Assembly (NCBI GenBank): GCA_031284475.1
Contig: JAISZV010000175.1
Coordinates: 1-15,562 of the forward strand
Length of the DNA stretch: 15,562 bases
Source of the DNA: Proteiniphilum sp.
GTDB lineage: Bacteria > Bacteroidota > Bacteroidia > Bacteroidales > Dysgonomonadaceae
Reading direction: 5' to 3'
A program made the position numbers and the translations under genes. Within the stretch, counting starts at the first letter, position 1, and each line of letters opens with the position of its first letter. The notes below the pieces were generated by a model. That model was given only the letters and a program-made list of their open reading frames with translations, was not told the origin of the DNA and searched no databases. Shown here piece after piece: positions 1 to 5,760 of the stretch.

Positions 1-33
1 CTCAAAAAAATTTAAAAATGATGGTAGTGGGAG

Positions 34-396
34 TTAATAAGGATTGACTACATACGTTGCTGCGTCGAGCGCGTCGCGCAGCGATTTCCCTGGAACGAAA
101 CGGATGTTCAGGCCTTTAATGTTGTGTGCGCCTGTCGTTTCTTTGCTGTCGCTGCTTTCGCTTTTGCACGTGAGGTGAAACGAGCCCCACTCGCCGATCT
201 GAACGCTGTTGCTTGCCAGCAGGTTGCGTATCAGCACTTTTTCGAGTTGTTCGAGCGCCATTTCAGCTTCTTTCCGGTTGAGCGTGGTTTCGTCGGCAAT
301 TTCTTTTGCCACATCGCGTTCGCTTACTTCTTTAATACGTTTCAGCACCGGGTATCACTTTTTCTTTGTGCGGTCTTGAGGATTCGCTCTCTCCAC
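34..396 (-). pseudogene. HU/IHF-related DNA-binding protein, interrupted by an in-frame TGA
   Basis: The frame resembles the HU-related (TIGR01201-like) histone-like proteins of Bacteroidetes, small dimeric nucleoid proteins. The helical part (VAKEIADETTLNRKEAEMAL), the beta-arm start (VQIGEWGSFHLT) and the C-terminal IRFVPGKSLRDAL are well kept. Reading upstream in the same frame gives VERANPQDRTKKK, then TGA at 355-357, then YPVLKRIKEV; from memory, relatives have Trp at that point (KKWYP). No ATG lies in frame just upstream of VERANP. A shorter product could start at GTG 346-348 (104 aa), but it would lack the conserved N-terminal extension. rprX ends in TGA one base before rprY, so TGA looks like a normal stop here. 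I therefore call a recently decayed gene; a sequencing error or an expressed short form remain possible. Confidence 0.7.
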
Positions 397-444
397 ACAG
401 TTGAAAACTACAGGCGGAGAATAATTTTCGGGCAACAGGCAAAA

Positions 445-549
445 AAATCCCGGCAAGCAGGTGTCAAATCCCGGCTTTGGAGAAACAAAAAGGGTTGTCC
501 CAAAATGAAAAAGGGTTCTCTGAGAAACAAGCTCCGACTTCCGGAGAAA
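445..549. repeat. Degenerate 21-bp tandem repeat array, five units
   Basis: Units begin at 445, 466, 487, 508 and 529. Units 1 and 2 both start with AAATCCCGGC; units 3 and 4 both start with AAAAAGGGTT. Units 2 and 4 end with GAGAAAC and unit 5 with GGAGAAA. The 21-base period equals seven codons. On the plus strand the units read as heptapeptides starting with Lys (KSRQAGV, KSRLWRN, KKGCPKM and so on). Whether this is coding or just a slipped repeat cannot be told from the sequence. Confidence 0.6.
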
Positions 550-595
550 ACAGTCTCAATGATTATCATGAGAACAGGCGTTTATGACCGAATTA

Positions 596-666
596 CAGGG
601 CAAAAACCGCCCCGTGGTGAAATAACAGGCGACGGGCTGTTACTTAAATTTCGTGCGTTTGCCCTG
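596..666. repeat. Inverted repeat, 9-bp arms
   Basis: CAGGGCAAA at 596-604 pairs exactly with TTTGCCCTG at 658-666 across a 53-base loop. No T-run follows on either strand, so a terminator is unlikely. It could be a leftover structured element or chance. Confidence 0.3.
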
Positions 667-710
667 ATTCTTCGCTTTTTCTTTTAAAATAATTTGTTGT
701 TACGCTAACA

Positions 711-908
711 TCACATACATAACATGTACCCTTTTCGCACTACGGATATGATCTTCAACGACCTGTCCTGTTGCAACGCGCGCCGCAGATAAGTTATCTG
801 TACATTCAGCGCGAGCGAATTGGTGTAATTGTCGGCGCCCCAAACCGTATCGAGCAAGACGCTGCAATGCCGATTCCGTTGTCCGTTTACACGTCGCAAC
901 TGGACATT
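711..908 (-). pseudogene. C-terminal remnant of a winged-helix (OmpR-type) transcriptional regulator
   Basis: The last 45 or so codons match the end of an OmpR-type winged-helix domain: SVLLDTVWGADNY (entry to the recognition region), ALNVQITYLRRAL (recognition helix), then KIISVVRKGYMLCM (C-terminal beta wing). This corresponds to the last part of a protein normally over 200 aa. No receiver or sensor part is upstream. The segment before SVLLD (VQLRRVNGQRNRHC) only loosely fits the family, and upstream similarity (IPADEC) appears to sit in another frame, suggesting a frameshift near 900-910. The only available start is TTG at 897-899. A functional 62-residue protein is unlikely because half the DNA-binding fold is missing. 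Its decay matches that of the neighbouring HU-related gene. Confidence 0.65.
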
Positions 909-1070
909 CGTCCGCGGGAATTTTTGATTTGTGTGAGAATGAGCTTCTAACCCCTAAACATAGATACTGTTTTGATAATCCGGAATTTGTTTTCTAAAAA
1001 CGGCCCGTTCCTGCCATGCACAGGGATTGCCGGGGCGCTCTTTCGCGATGGGCATGACCACAAGATTTCA

Positions 1071-1964
1071 TCAACTATTCCGCTTTACCCTCCATATTTG
1101 CCATGAATTTACCAAGTTCTGCCACAGCACATACATTCCGGGGCCGAGCGTGGCAAGCGGATTCAGGTAAGTTTGTGTGAGCCAGATGGCGAGTACCGTG
1201 TTTTTCTGTCCCAACCCCTGCCCGCCGGCTACGGTTTGTCCGAAGCGCGTGCCGATCATCCTTCCGAAGTAGAACTGCAAGAGACAGATCGCCAACGATA
1301 CGGCGGCGATAATTATCTCCAGCAGATAATGCCCATTTCCCTGTAACCGTACGTAGTAAGTGATATTGCCGATTACAATGGTGAGGGCGGCTGCCCAGAG
1401 ATAGAAAGAGACGATTTGCGCCGATTGAATTTTCCGGTGTGCCTGGGGAGCGGTCTTCCTCAGCAATAACGCCAGCAGGAACGGCAAGACAAGAATAGGG
1501 ATAACGCTGCGGAAGATATGCCAGAAGGAGGCCGCCAATGAAACGGTATCGCCGCTCTTTCCCACCAAAGACAGGAAAACCGGCGCAATAAAAGCTACGG
1601 AGAGATTGCTGATAATGGCGTAGGCTGCGGTCTCCGCAATGCTGCCGCCCAGCATCCCCGCTACAACGGGCGCAGAGGTAGCCGTTGCCGTCAGCATACA
1701 GATCATAGCCGCCTGTGCAAGAGTCTCGTTGAACGGACGGAGCGCCAGATAGATAAGCGCGCTTCCTACATATTGGATGGCGAGCAGGATATAATGGAAT
1801 TTGCTTAACCTTAAATCGCTCCACCGCACACGGCTGTAAGTGATAAAGAGCATCATCGCGAGCAGGTAAGGGATCACGGGAGAGAGTACCGATAATTGCC
1901 TGTGAAACACAATTCCCAAAGTCATCGCGATGGGGAGCAGGTATTTCTCAATATATTTGCGCAT
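1071..1964 (-). CDS. Bile acid:sodium symporter (BASS/SBF-fold) family transporter
   Basis: A 297-aa polytopic inner-membrane protein with about nine or ten hydrophobic segments and very few charges within them. It has the two landmarks of the BASS fold: a Thr/Ser/Pro-rich broken helix (TATATSAPVVAGMLGG, residues 92-107) and, in the second half, a Gln/Asn-rich crossover (GQKNTVLAIWLTQTYLNPLA, 252-271). Family members couple Na+ to uptake of organic anions such as bile acids or keto acids; the substrate here is unknown. Length is normal for the family. The ATG at 1962-1964 begins a hydrophobic N-terminus after a short charged stretch, and an A-rich leader precedes it. It lies 93 bases downstream of the secreted hydrolase on the same strand, so co-transcription is possible. 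No clear terminator follows. Confidence 0.82.
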   Translation of the reverse strand: MRKYIEKYLLPIAMTLGIVFHRQLSVLSPVIPYLLAMMLFITYSRVRWSDLRLSKFHYILLAIQYVGSALIYLALRPFNETLAQAAMICMLTATATSAPVVAGMLGGSIAETAAYAIISNLSVAFIAPVFLSLVGKSGDTVSLAASFWHIFRSVIPILVLPFLLALLLRKTAPQAHRKIQSAQIVSFYLWAAALTIVIGNITYYVRLQGNGHYLLEIIIAAVSLAICLLQFYFGRMIGTRFGQTVAGGQGLGQKNTVLAIWLTQTYLNPLATLGPGMYVLWQNLVNSWQIWRVKRNS

Positions 1965-2057
1965 ACTGTTTGTAATTGTTTTTGGAGTGCGTGGCGGCAG
2001 GGGAGCGCACGTTCGCCGTTACCGGCAACCCGGACGAAGAACCGCGCGAAGCGGCGA

Positions 2058-2972
2058 TCAGTTGTAATAGCTGTCCGGTGTGGTGGAAGCGTCCGACTTC
2101 CGGTGCATATCTTTGAAGTAGATGTCGGTCATCCACTGTTTACCGCCGAGCACACAACCTGATATGAACCGTTCGATTTCCGGCAGAAATTCCCGCATGG
2201 GATATTCCGATACCTCGTGTCCCACATCTTCCATACTGAAGAAGATATAGGGATAGCGTTCGCTCCTGAATTTTTCCGCCAGCGGCTTCGACCCGAACAT
2301 ACCCAGGTTGAAAAACCGCACCTTGTTATAAGGCACTAATTTATCTGCGCTGCCATGAAAGAAAAGAGTGGGAGCGGGAGGTTGCGTGTAGGAGGGCGTC
2401 CCCTCGGTACTGAAAATAGCGCCGGCGAAGGAAATCACACCTGCGTAGCGGAAATCTTCCGGCAACGTATCCGCAGAAGGATGGTTATCCCTTTCTTCGT
2501 AGTCGGCCTGTAATACGGTAACTGCGCCCGCGCTCGACCCGCTGATGATAATGCGTGATGGGTCGATATATAGTTCCTTTGCATTTTCCAGCAGGTAGTT
2601 AGAAGCCGAATAAAGGTCGGCAACCGCCAGGGCGATAGCGTTGCGTAACGGTTTGTTGTTGAATACTCCCGGCGCTTTTTGTCCCTTCATTCCCAGGCGG
2701 TAATCAATGGAAACCACCGTAAATCCTCTGTCTGCAAAATAATTGAAAAAGGGAATATAAATATCCTTATCCCGTATGCCTTCCTTAAAACCGCCGCCAA
2801 AGACAAAAAGCAGGCAGGGTTGCGGCTGCGGGGACGCGGAGCCGCTTTTATAAATATCCATCTTTAGTTCTTCCCCAGCCTTCACGGCGTAAAGGCGCGT
2901 CTCTTTCCGTACTGTTTGGCCGGAGAGGGTTATTGCCAAAAAGAACAGGACTAAAGGTAATAATATCTTCAT
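2058..2972 (-). CDS. Secreted alpha/beta hydrolase (carboxylesterase-like)
   Basis: A 304-aa protein of the esterase/lipase branch of the alpha/beta-hydrolase fold. Residues 1-18 form a Sec signal peptide (Lys, then a Leu/Phe-rich core ending LSGQ) with no lipobox Cys, so the product is probably periplasmic or exported. Oxyanion motif FGGGF is at 58-62; the nucleophile elbow GSSAG is at 145-149 with Ser147; Asp210 in HGSADKLVP and His252 in DVGHEV complete a plausible triad. FTVVSIDYRLG (84-94) is typical of carboxylesterases acting on short acyl or aryl esters. The real substrate is not evident. It lies 115 bases downstream of gmk and 93 bases upstream of the transporter gene. The ATG start is supported by the signal peptide beginning there. 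Confidence 0.85.
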   Translation of the reverse strand: MKILLPLVLFFLAITLSGQTVRKETRLYAVKAGEELKMDIYKSGSASPQPQPCLLFVFGGGFKEGIRDKDIYIPFFNYFADRGFTVVSIDYRLGMKGQKAPGVFNNKPLRNAIALAVADLYSASNYLLENAKELYIDPSRIIISGSSAGAVTVLQADYEERDNHPSADTLPEDFRYAGVISFAGAIFSTEGTPSYTQPPAPTLFFHGSADKLVPYNKVRFFNLGMFGSKPLAEKFRSERYPYIFFSMEDVGHEVSEYPMREFLPEIERFISGCVLGGKQWMTDIYFKDMHRKSDASTTPDSYYN

Positions 2973-3011
2973 ATTCAGTTATTGTTTAATCTCTTTAGGT
3001 CTAATTTCCTG

Positions 3012-3040
3012 CCGCTTGCGACAAGAAACGTCCGCTTGCG
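3012..3040. repeat. Short direct repeat CCGCTTGCG in the gmk-hydrolase spacer
   Basis: CCGCTTGCG occurs at 3012-3020 and again at 3032-3040, 20 bases apart. Each copy is internally semi-palindromic (CGC-TT-GCG) and the outer GCCGC and GCGGC can pair. There is no adjacent T-run on the minus strand, so I do not call a terminator. Confidence 0.4.
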
Positions 3041-3087
3041 GCGGGATAGTTCATTTGTTATGTGAAGCGCGAACAACGGGAAACGAG

Positions 3088-3651
3088 CTACGATGAAATA
3101 AAACCGGTAACTAATTTCAGTACTTCCGCTTTCGCCTGATCATAATCTTCGTTGAGTACCGTCACGTCGAAATGTGGCGCGAAGCTCATCTCATATTCCG
3201 CTTTTGCGAGGCGGTGTTCGATCACTGAAGGAGAATCGGTTCCCCGCTTTTCGAGCCGTTCGCGCAGTGTTTCCACCGACGGCGGCATTACGAAGATGCT
3301 CAGGGCGCGGTCTCCGTAAATTTTTTTAATGTTCAGTCCGCCGATGCAATCCACGTCAAAGACTACGTCCAATCCTTGGGCGAGAATACGGTCAACTTCG
3401 CTTTTCAGCGTACCGTAGAATTTGTCTTTGTACACTTCTTCATATTCGAGAAACTCATTGTTGGCAATGCGCCTGCGAAATTCTTCCGGCGTGAGGAAAT
3501 AGTATTCAACACCGTTTTTCTCTTCTCCGCGAGGCTTGCGGCTGGTTGCCGAGACAGAGAAGCGAACGTCCAGGCCCTGCGCCAGTAAGAATCTTACCAG
3601 CGTTGATTTACCTGCACCCGAAGGCGCCGAAAAGATGATTAGTTTGGCCAT
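3088..3651 (-). CDS. gmk: Guanylate kinase
   Basis: Cytosolic enzyme that phosphorylates GMP (and dGMP) to GDP with ATP, needed for GTP supply and (p)ppGpp balance. The 187-aa length is standard. The P-loop APSGAGKST is at 9-17 with Lys15. The GMP-binding region SATSRKPRGEEKNGVEYYF is at 34-52 (Arg38, Arg41, Tyr50/51), with Glu69 and Tyr79 also placed as in characterised enzymes. DVDCIGG (99-105) replaces the more common DVDxQGA, and RGTDSP followed by the HRL helix forms the lid. The first P-loop residue is Ala rather than Gly. ATG at 3649-3651 begins directly with the first beta strand. It follows yicC, a common arrangement in this phylum, but the spacer is made of imperfect repeats. Confidence 0.97.
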   Translation of the reverse strand: MAKLIIFSAPSGAGKSTLVRFLLAQGLDVRFSVSATSRKPRGEEKNGVEYYFLTPEEFRRRIANNEFLEYEEVYKDKFYGTLKSEVDRILAQGLDVVFDVDCIGGLNIKKIYGDRALSIFVMPPSVETLRERLEKRGTDSPSVIEHRLAKAEYEMSFAPHFDVTVLNEDYDQAKAEVLKLVTGFISS

Positions 3652-3677
3652 TATTATTCCGTTTTCCGGTGTAGAAG

Positions 3678-3781
3678 CCCACAGCCTTACCCATAACCGG
3701 GAACCTGAGCGTGGACCCCCACAACTTTACCCGCAGTATTACCGGGAGCCTGGATGTGAACCCCCACAGCTTTGCCGGTAG
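3678..3781. repeat. Imperfect 40-45 bp tandem repeats between yicC and gmk
   Basis: Three units begin at 3678, 3718 and 3763. Each opens with CCCACARCYTTRCC. The first two continue to ACCGGGAACCTG and ACCGGGAGCCTG and end in GTGGACC and GTGAACC. Unit 1 is 40 bases, unit 2 is 45 bases (a 5-base insertion near the middle), and unit 3 is cut at 19 bases by the yicC stop. The array fills nearly all of the spacer upstream of gmk. No promoter element stands out inside it. Confidence 0.65.
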
Positions 3782-4654
3782 TTATAATATATTCAGAACC
3801 TGCTCTTTCATTTGTTCCAACTCATCTTTCATCTGTACCACGATCCGTTGCATATCCGACTGGTTAGACTTTGAGCCGAGGGTATTAATTTCGCGTCCTA
3901 TCTCCTGGGCGATAAATCCGAGTTTTCTCCCCTGGGGTTCTTCCTCTTTCAGCATGGCGGTGAAATAGTCCAGATGATGCGCCAGACGGTTTTTTTCCTC
4001 GTTCACATCTAATTTCTCGATGTAATAGATAAGCTCTTGTTCAAATCGGTTTTTATCGTATTCGATTCCTTCCAGGCTGTTCAATCCTTCACGAATACGG
4101 CTTTTGACTTTATCTACCCGTTCTTCTTCAAAAGGTTCCACGGCTTCCAGCAGGGCGCGGATATTGCCTATCTTCTTCGCCAATACCTGTGCCAGCATCT
4201 CTCCTTCCTGTCTGCGGAAAGCGATGGCGTCGTCCACGGCACGGTTGACGGCCTCTTCAATCATGTTCCACTCCTCATCGCTCAGTTCTTCCTGTTCCTG
4301 TTTTATCACATCCGGAAGCCGCAGCAATACCGGAAACCATTCCTGTGGTTGGGGTATATTCAATTCATCCGCCAGGCCTGCAATTTCCCGGTGATACTGG
4401 TGCAGCACATTGTGGTCAATTTTCGACGTTACATCTTTGGCAATCACCTCCACATTCATGGAGAGATCCACTTTTCCCCGCACCAGACGATAGGCGAGTG
4501 AATTTCGCAAAGCTATTTCTTTTTCCCTGTAAGCGGACGGGAGGCGCGTAAACAAGTCAAATTGCTTACTGTTTAACGACTTTATCTCAATTATTATTTT
4601 CTTGTTCGGGAGTTCTGCCGCGGCTCTGCCGTATCCCGTCATTGAATGTGTCAT
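3782..4654 (-). CDS. yicC: YicC family endoribonuclease
   Basis: A 290-aa protein of the YicC/YloC family, cytosolic metal-dependent endoribonucleases (shown for E. coli YicC, which acts on RyhB RNA). The N-terminal signature SMTGYGRA follows MTH. The middle has the family's acidic, coiled-coil-like helices, and the C-terminal DUF1732-type region contains EEPQGRKLGFIAQEIGREINTLGSKSN, with the conserved Gln-Glu-x-x-Arg-Glu-x-Asn-Thr pattern and Lys-Ser-Asn. I chose ATG 4652-4654; the frame extends five codons further to a TTG at 4669, but that TTG overlaps the promoter-like element and the family normally starts a few residues before MTGYG. The gene precedes gmk by 130 bases. Confidence 0.93.
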   Translation of the reverse strand: MTHSMTGYGRAAAELPNKKIIIEIKSLNSKQFDLFTRLPSAYREKEIALRNSLAYRLVRGKVDLSMNVEVIAKDVTSKIDHNVLHQYHREIAGLADELNIPQPQEWFPVLLRLPDVIKQEQEELSDEEWNMIEEAVNRAVDDAIAFRRQEGEMLAQVLAKKIGNIRALLEAVEPFEEERVDKVKSRIREGLNSLEGIEYDKNRFEQELIYYIEKLDVNEEKNRLAHHLDYFTAMLKEEEPQGRKLGFIAQEIGREINTLGSKSNQSDMQRIVVQMKDELEQMKEQVLNIL

Positions 4655-4666
4655 CTTTTTTAGACG

Positions 4667-4674
4667 CAAAGGTA
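4667..4674 (-). promoter_or_regulatory. Bacteroidetes -7 promoter element upstream of yicC
   Basis: Minus-strand TACCTTTG matches the TAnnTTTG consensus exactly and lies 12 bases before the chosen yicC ATG. No good TTG -33 element is seen at the usual spacing. If used, transcription would start only a few bases before the ATG, giving an almost leaderless mRNA. Confidence 0.4.
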
Positions 4675-4728
4675 GGGATTTTCAACATATCTCGACTTGT
4701 TTGCGCGGTGAAAGTTACGGAATAGCGC

Positions 4729-5454
4729 TTATGCATTCTCCATTCGCTTCTTTTTGAACTCCTCCTCTTTCTGGCGGCGGTCGCTCCTGTCTTGTTCGTC
4801 GGCCAACAGGAGGAGTTTGCGCGCTTCCGCGAGATTAAATATAAGAAGTACGATACATGCCGCGGAGGCGAGGTATTGTATGGAGTCCGGAACAAATACC
4901 TCGAAAGTGATAATTGCTCCCAGTATTGTCCGTACTTCCGTCGGGCCCAGGATGCCTGAGTCGATAGAATACTGGCCGCTGATTTTATACCGTAATTGCG
5001 CTGTGATCATTTCCCATCCGTACAGGACGACGAAGAAGAAGCCTGCATATTTCCACCATCCGGGCGCGTAAATCGTATAACCGAGCCCGATAAGGAAAGT
5101 CCCGATCCAGTCCACGGTTACGTCGAGTGAAAAACCATACCACTTGCGGGGCGTGTTACGGTAGTATGCAAGCCGTCCGTCGAGCGAGTCTCCTACCCAG
5201 TTGATAATGAATCCGAGAAGGGATAGCAGTAACCAGTAACGGTTCATGAAAGCCCCCATCACAAAACTGGCGGTTACCATCAGGTTACCAAAAAAACCGA
5301 TTGCTGTAAGCCCGTCGGAAGAAATCCAGGAGGGTATTTTCTGTACCAGGTAAGCAATGGTTTTCTGTTCCCACTCGCGGAGTATATTCGTTCTCTGGCG
5401 GTCACTGGCGATAAGCCTGAGTGATTTTGCCATTTCTCGCTTATTGTTTTTCAT
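4729..5454 (-). CDS. CDP-alcohol phosphatidyltransferase-like membrane protein with variant active-site motif
   Basis: A 241-aa integral membrane protein with about five or six hydrophobic segments and a charged C-terminal tail (DEQDRSDRRQKEEEFKKKR). The family moves a phosphoalcohol from a CDP-alcohol to a second alcohol to make phospholipid head groups; the canonical signature is DxxDGxxAR-x8-GxxxDxxxD. Here Asp89, Asp92, Gly93 and Ala96 are present, then YYR, then Gly107, Asp111 and Asp115. All four Asp are kept, but Arg does not follow Ala directly (it is at 99), and the Ala-to-Gly stretch is one residue longer than canonical. The substrate is unknown. ATG 5452-5454 is the first start; Met8 (MAKSLRL) is an alternative. 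A TAnnTTTG element inside a 26-bp palindrome lies about 95 bases upstream. Confidence 0.75.
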   Translation of the reverse strand: MKNNKREMAKSLRLIASDRQRTNILREWEQKTIAYLVQKIPSWISSDGLTAIGFFGNLMVTASFVMGAFMNRYWLLLSLLGFIINWVGDSLDGRLAYYRNTPRKWYGFSLDVTVDWIGTFLIGLGYTIYAPGWWKYAGFFFVVLYGWEMITAQLRYKISGQYSIDSGILGPTEVRTILGAIITFEVFVPDSIQYLASAACIVLLIFNLAEARKLLLLADEQDRSDRRQKEEEFKKKRMENA

Positions 5455-5538
5455 AAGACCGACATTTTCTTTTATTTATAATTCCTGGATGGGCGATATT
5501 CACCGCCTTTAAACGTGCGGTACATTGAGCTGCACCCG

Positions 5539-5564
5539 TAATTGATTACAAATGTAGTCAATTA
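5539..5564. promoter_or_regulatory. 26-bp near-perfect palindrome, candidate operator
   Basis: Left arm TAATTGATTACA (5539-5550) and right arm TGTAGTCAATTA (5553-5564) are complementary at 11 of 12 positions, around a central AA. The core TACA-N2-TGTA is the kind of site bound by BlaI/MecI-type repressors (from memory). It is centred exactly on the TACATTTG promoter element, so a bound dimer would block RNA polymerase. No BlaI-like gene is in the window. Confidence 0.5.
5549..5556 (-). promoter_or_regulatory. Bacteroidetes -7 promoter element upstream of the CDP-alcohol enzyme gene
   Basis: Minus-strand TACATTTG is an exact TAnnTTTG match, 94 bases upstream of the ATG at 5454. A TTG -33 box at normal spacing is not obvious. 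It coincides with the centre of the 26-bp palindrome. Confidence 0.45.
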
Positions 5565-5591
5565 ATTTAATGTTGCGATTTTGTTACGAGA

Positions 5592-5632
5592 AAAATTAGT
5601 TTAATTTTATGAAACGGGCGTGATAACCGTTT
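5592..5632. repeat. Two adjacent short inverted repeats in the spacer upstream of the CDP-alcohol enzyme gene
   Basis: AAAATTA-GTT-TAATTTT (5592-5608) is a perfect 7-bp inverted repeat. Just beyond it AAACGG (5612-5617) pairs with CCGTTT (5627-5632) around a 9-base loop. Neither has a terminator-like T-run. The rest of the 5455-5704 spacer is AT-rich with no gene that I can see. Confidence 0.35.
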
Positions 5633-5704
5633 TCACACAAGAACATGAGTAAACGCAAGTTCCATATAATAGCATTGAAAATAAATAAATTTAGTCATAC
5701 GAAT

Positions 5705-5732
5705 AAAAAAAGCCGCTCCCGGAGGGAACGGC
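5705..5732 (-). terminator. Intrinsic terminator of the rprX-rprY operon
   Basis: Read on the minus strand, GCCGTTCCC, a TCC loop and GGGAGCGGC form a 9-bp stem with one G-U pair, followed directly by seven T. It begins 28 bases after the rprY stop and is the clearest terminator in the window. Confidence 0.9.
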
Positions 5733-5760
5733 CTTTATAAAGTCGAAAATTGCGCTGTTA

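Larger units (their letters stand above)
397..710. other. Spacer without an intact gene; repeat-rich
   Basis: This stretch lies between the HU-related remnant and the winged-helix remnant. It contains the 21-bp periodic array (445-549) and a 9-bp inverted repeat (596-604 with 658-666). A plus-strand frame is open through much of it and ends in TAA at 685-687, but its 5' part is antisense to the HU-related gene and the product matches no family I know. I see no tRNA, convincing promoter or terminator. Confidence 0.5.

Noticed and set aside
492..505. GGGTTGTCCCAAAA, which resembles an insertion-sequence terminal repeat
   Set aside because: No partner inverted copy and no transposase fragment occur in the window, and the string is part of the 21-bp repeat units.
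124..687. Long plus-strand open frame of about 187 codons
   Set aside because: Its first third is antisense to the HU-related gene and the rest runs through the 21-bp repeats; the product has no recognisable fold and no promoter or ribosome-binding site was seen.
954..1055. 33-codon minus-strand ORF downstream of the transporter gene
   Set aside because: It is short, has no recognisable family and no clear start signal, and lies in a decayed segment.
1075..1824. 249-codon minus-strand frame overlapping the transporter gene
   Set aside because: It is an alternate frame of the clearly membrane-spanning transporter; its product is rich in Arg, Cys and His and lacks any family pattern.
3012..3045. 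Possible intrinsic terminator after gmk from the CCGCTTGCG repeats
   Set aside because: There is no T-run after the GC-rich stem on the minus strand and the pairing is poor.
4655..4669. Upstream TTG start for YicC adding MRLKK
   Set aside because: The extra codons overlap the promoter-like element, and the family start fits the ATG at 4652-4654.
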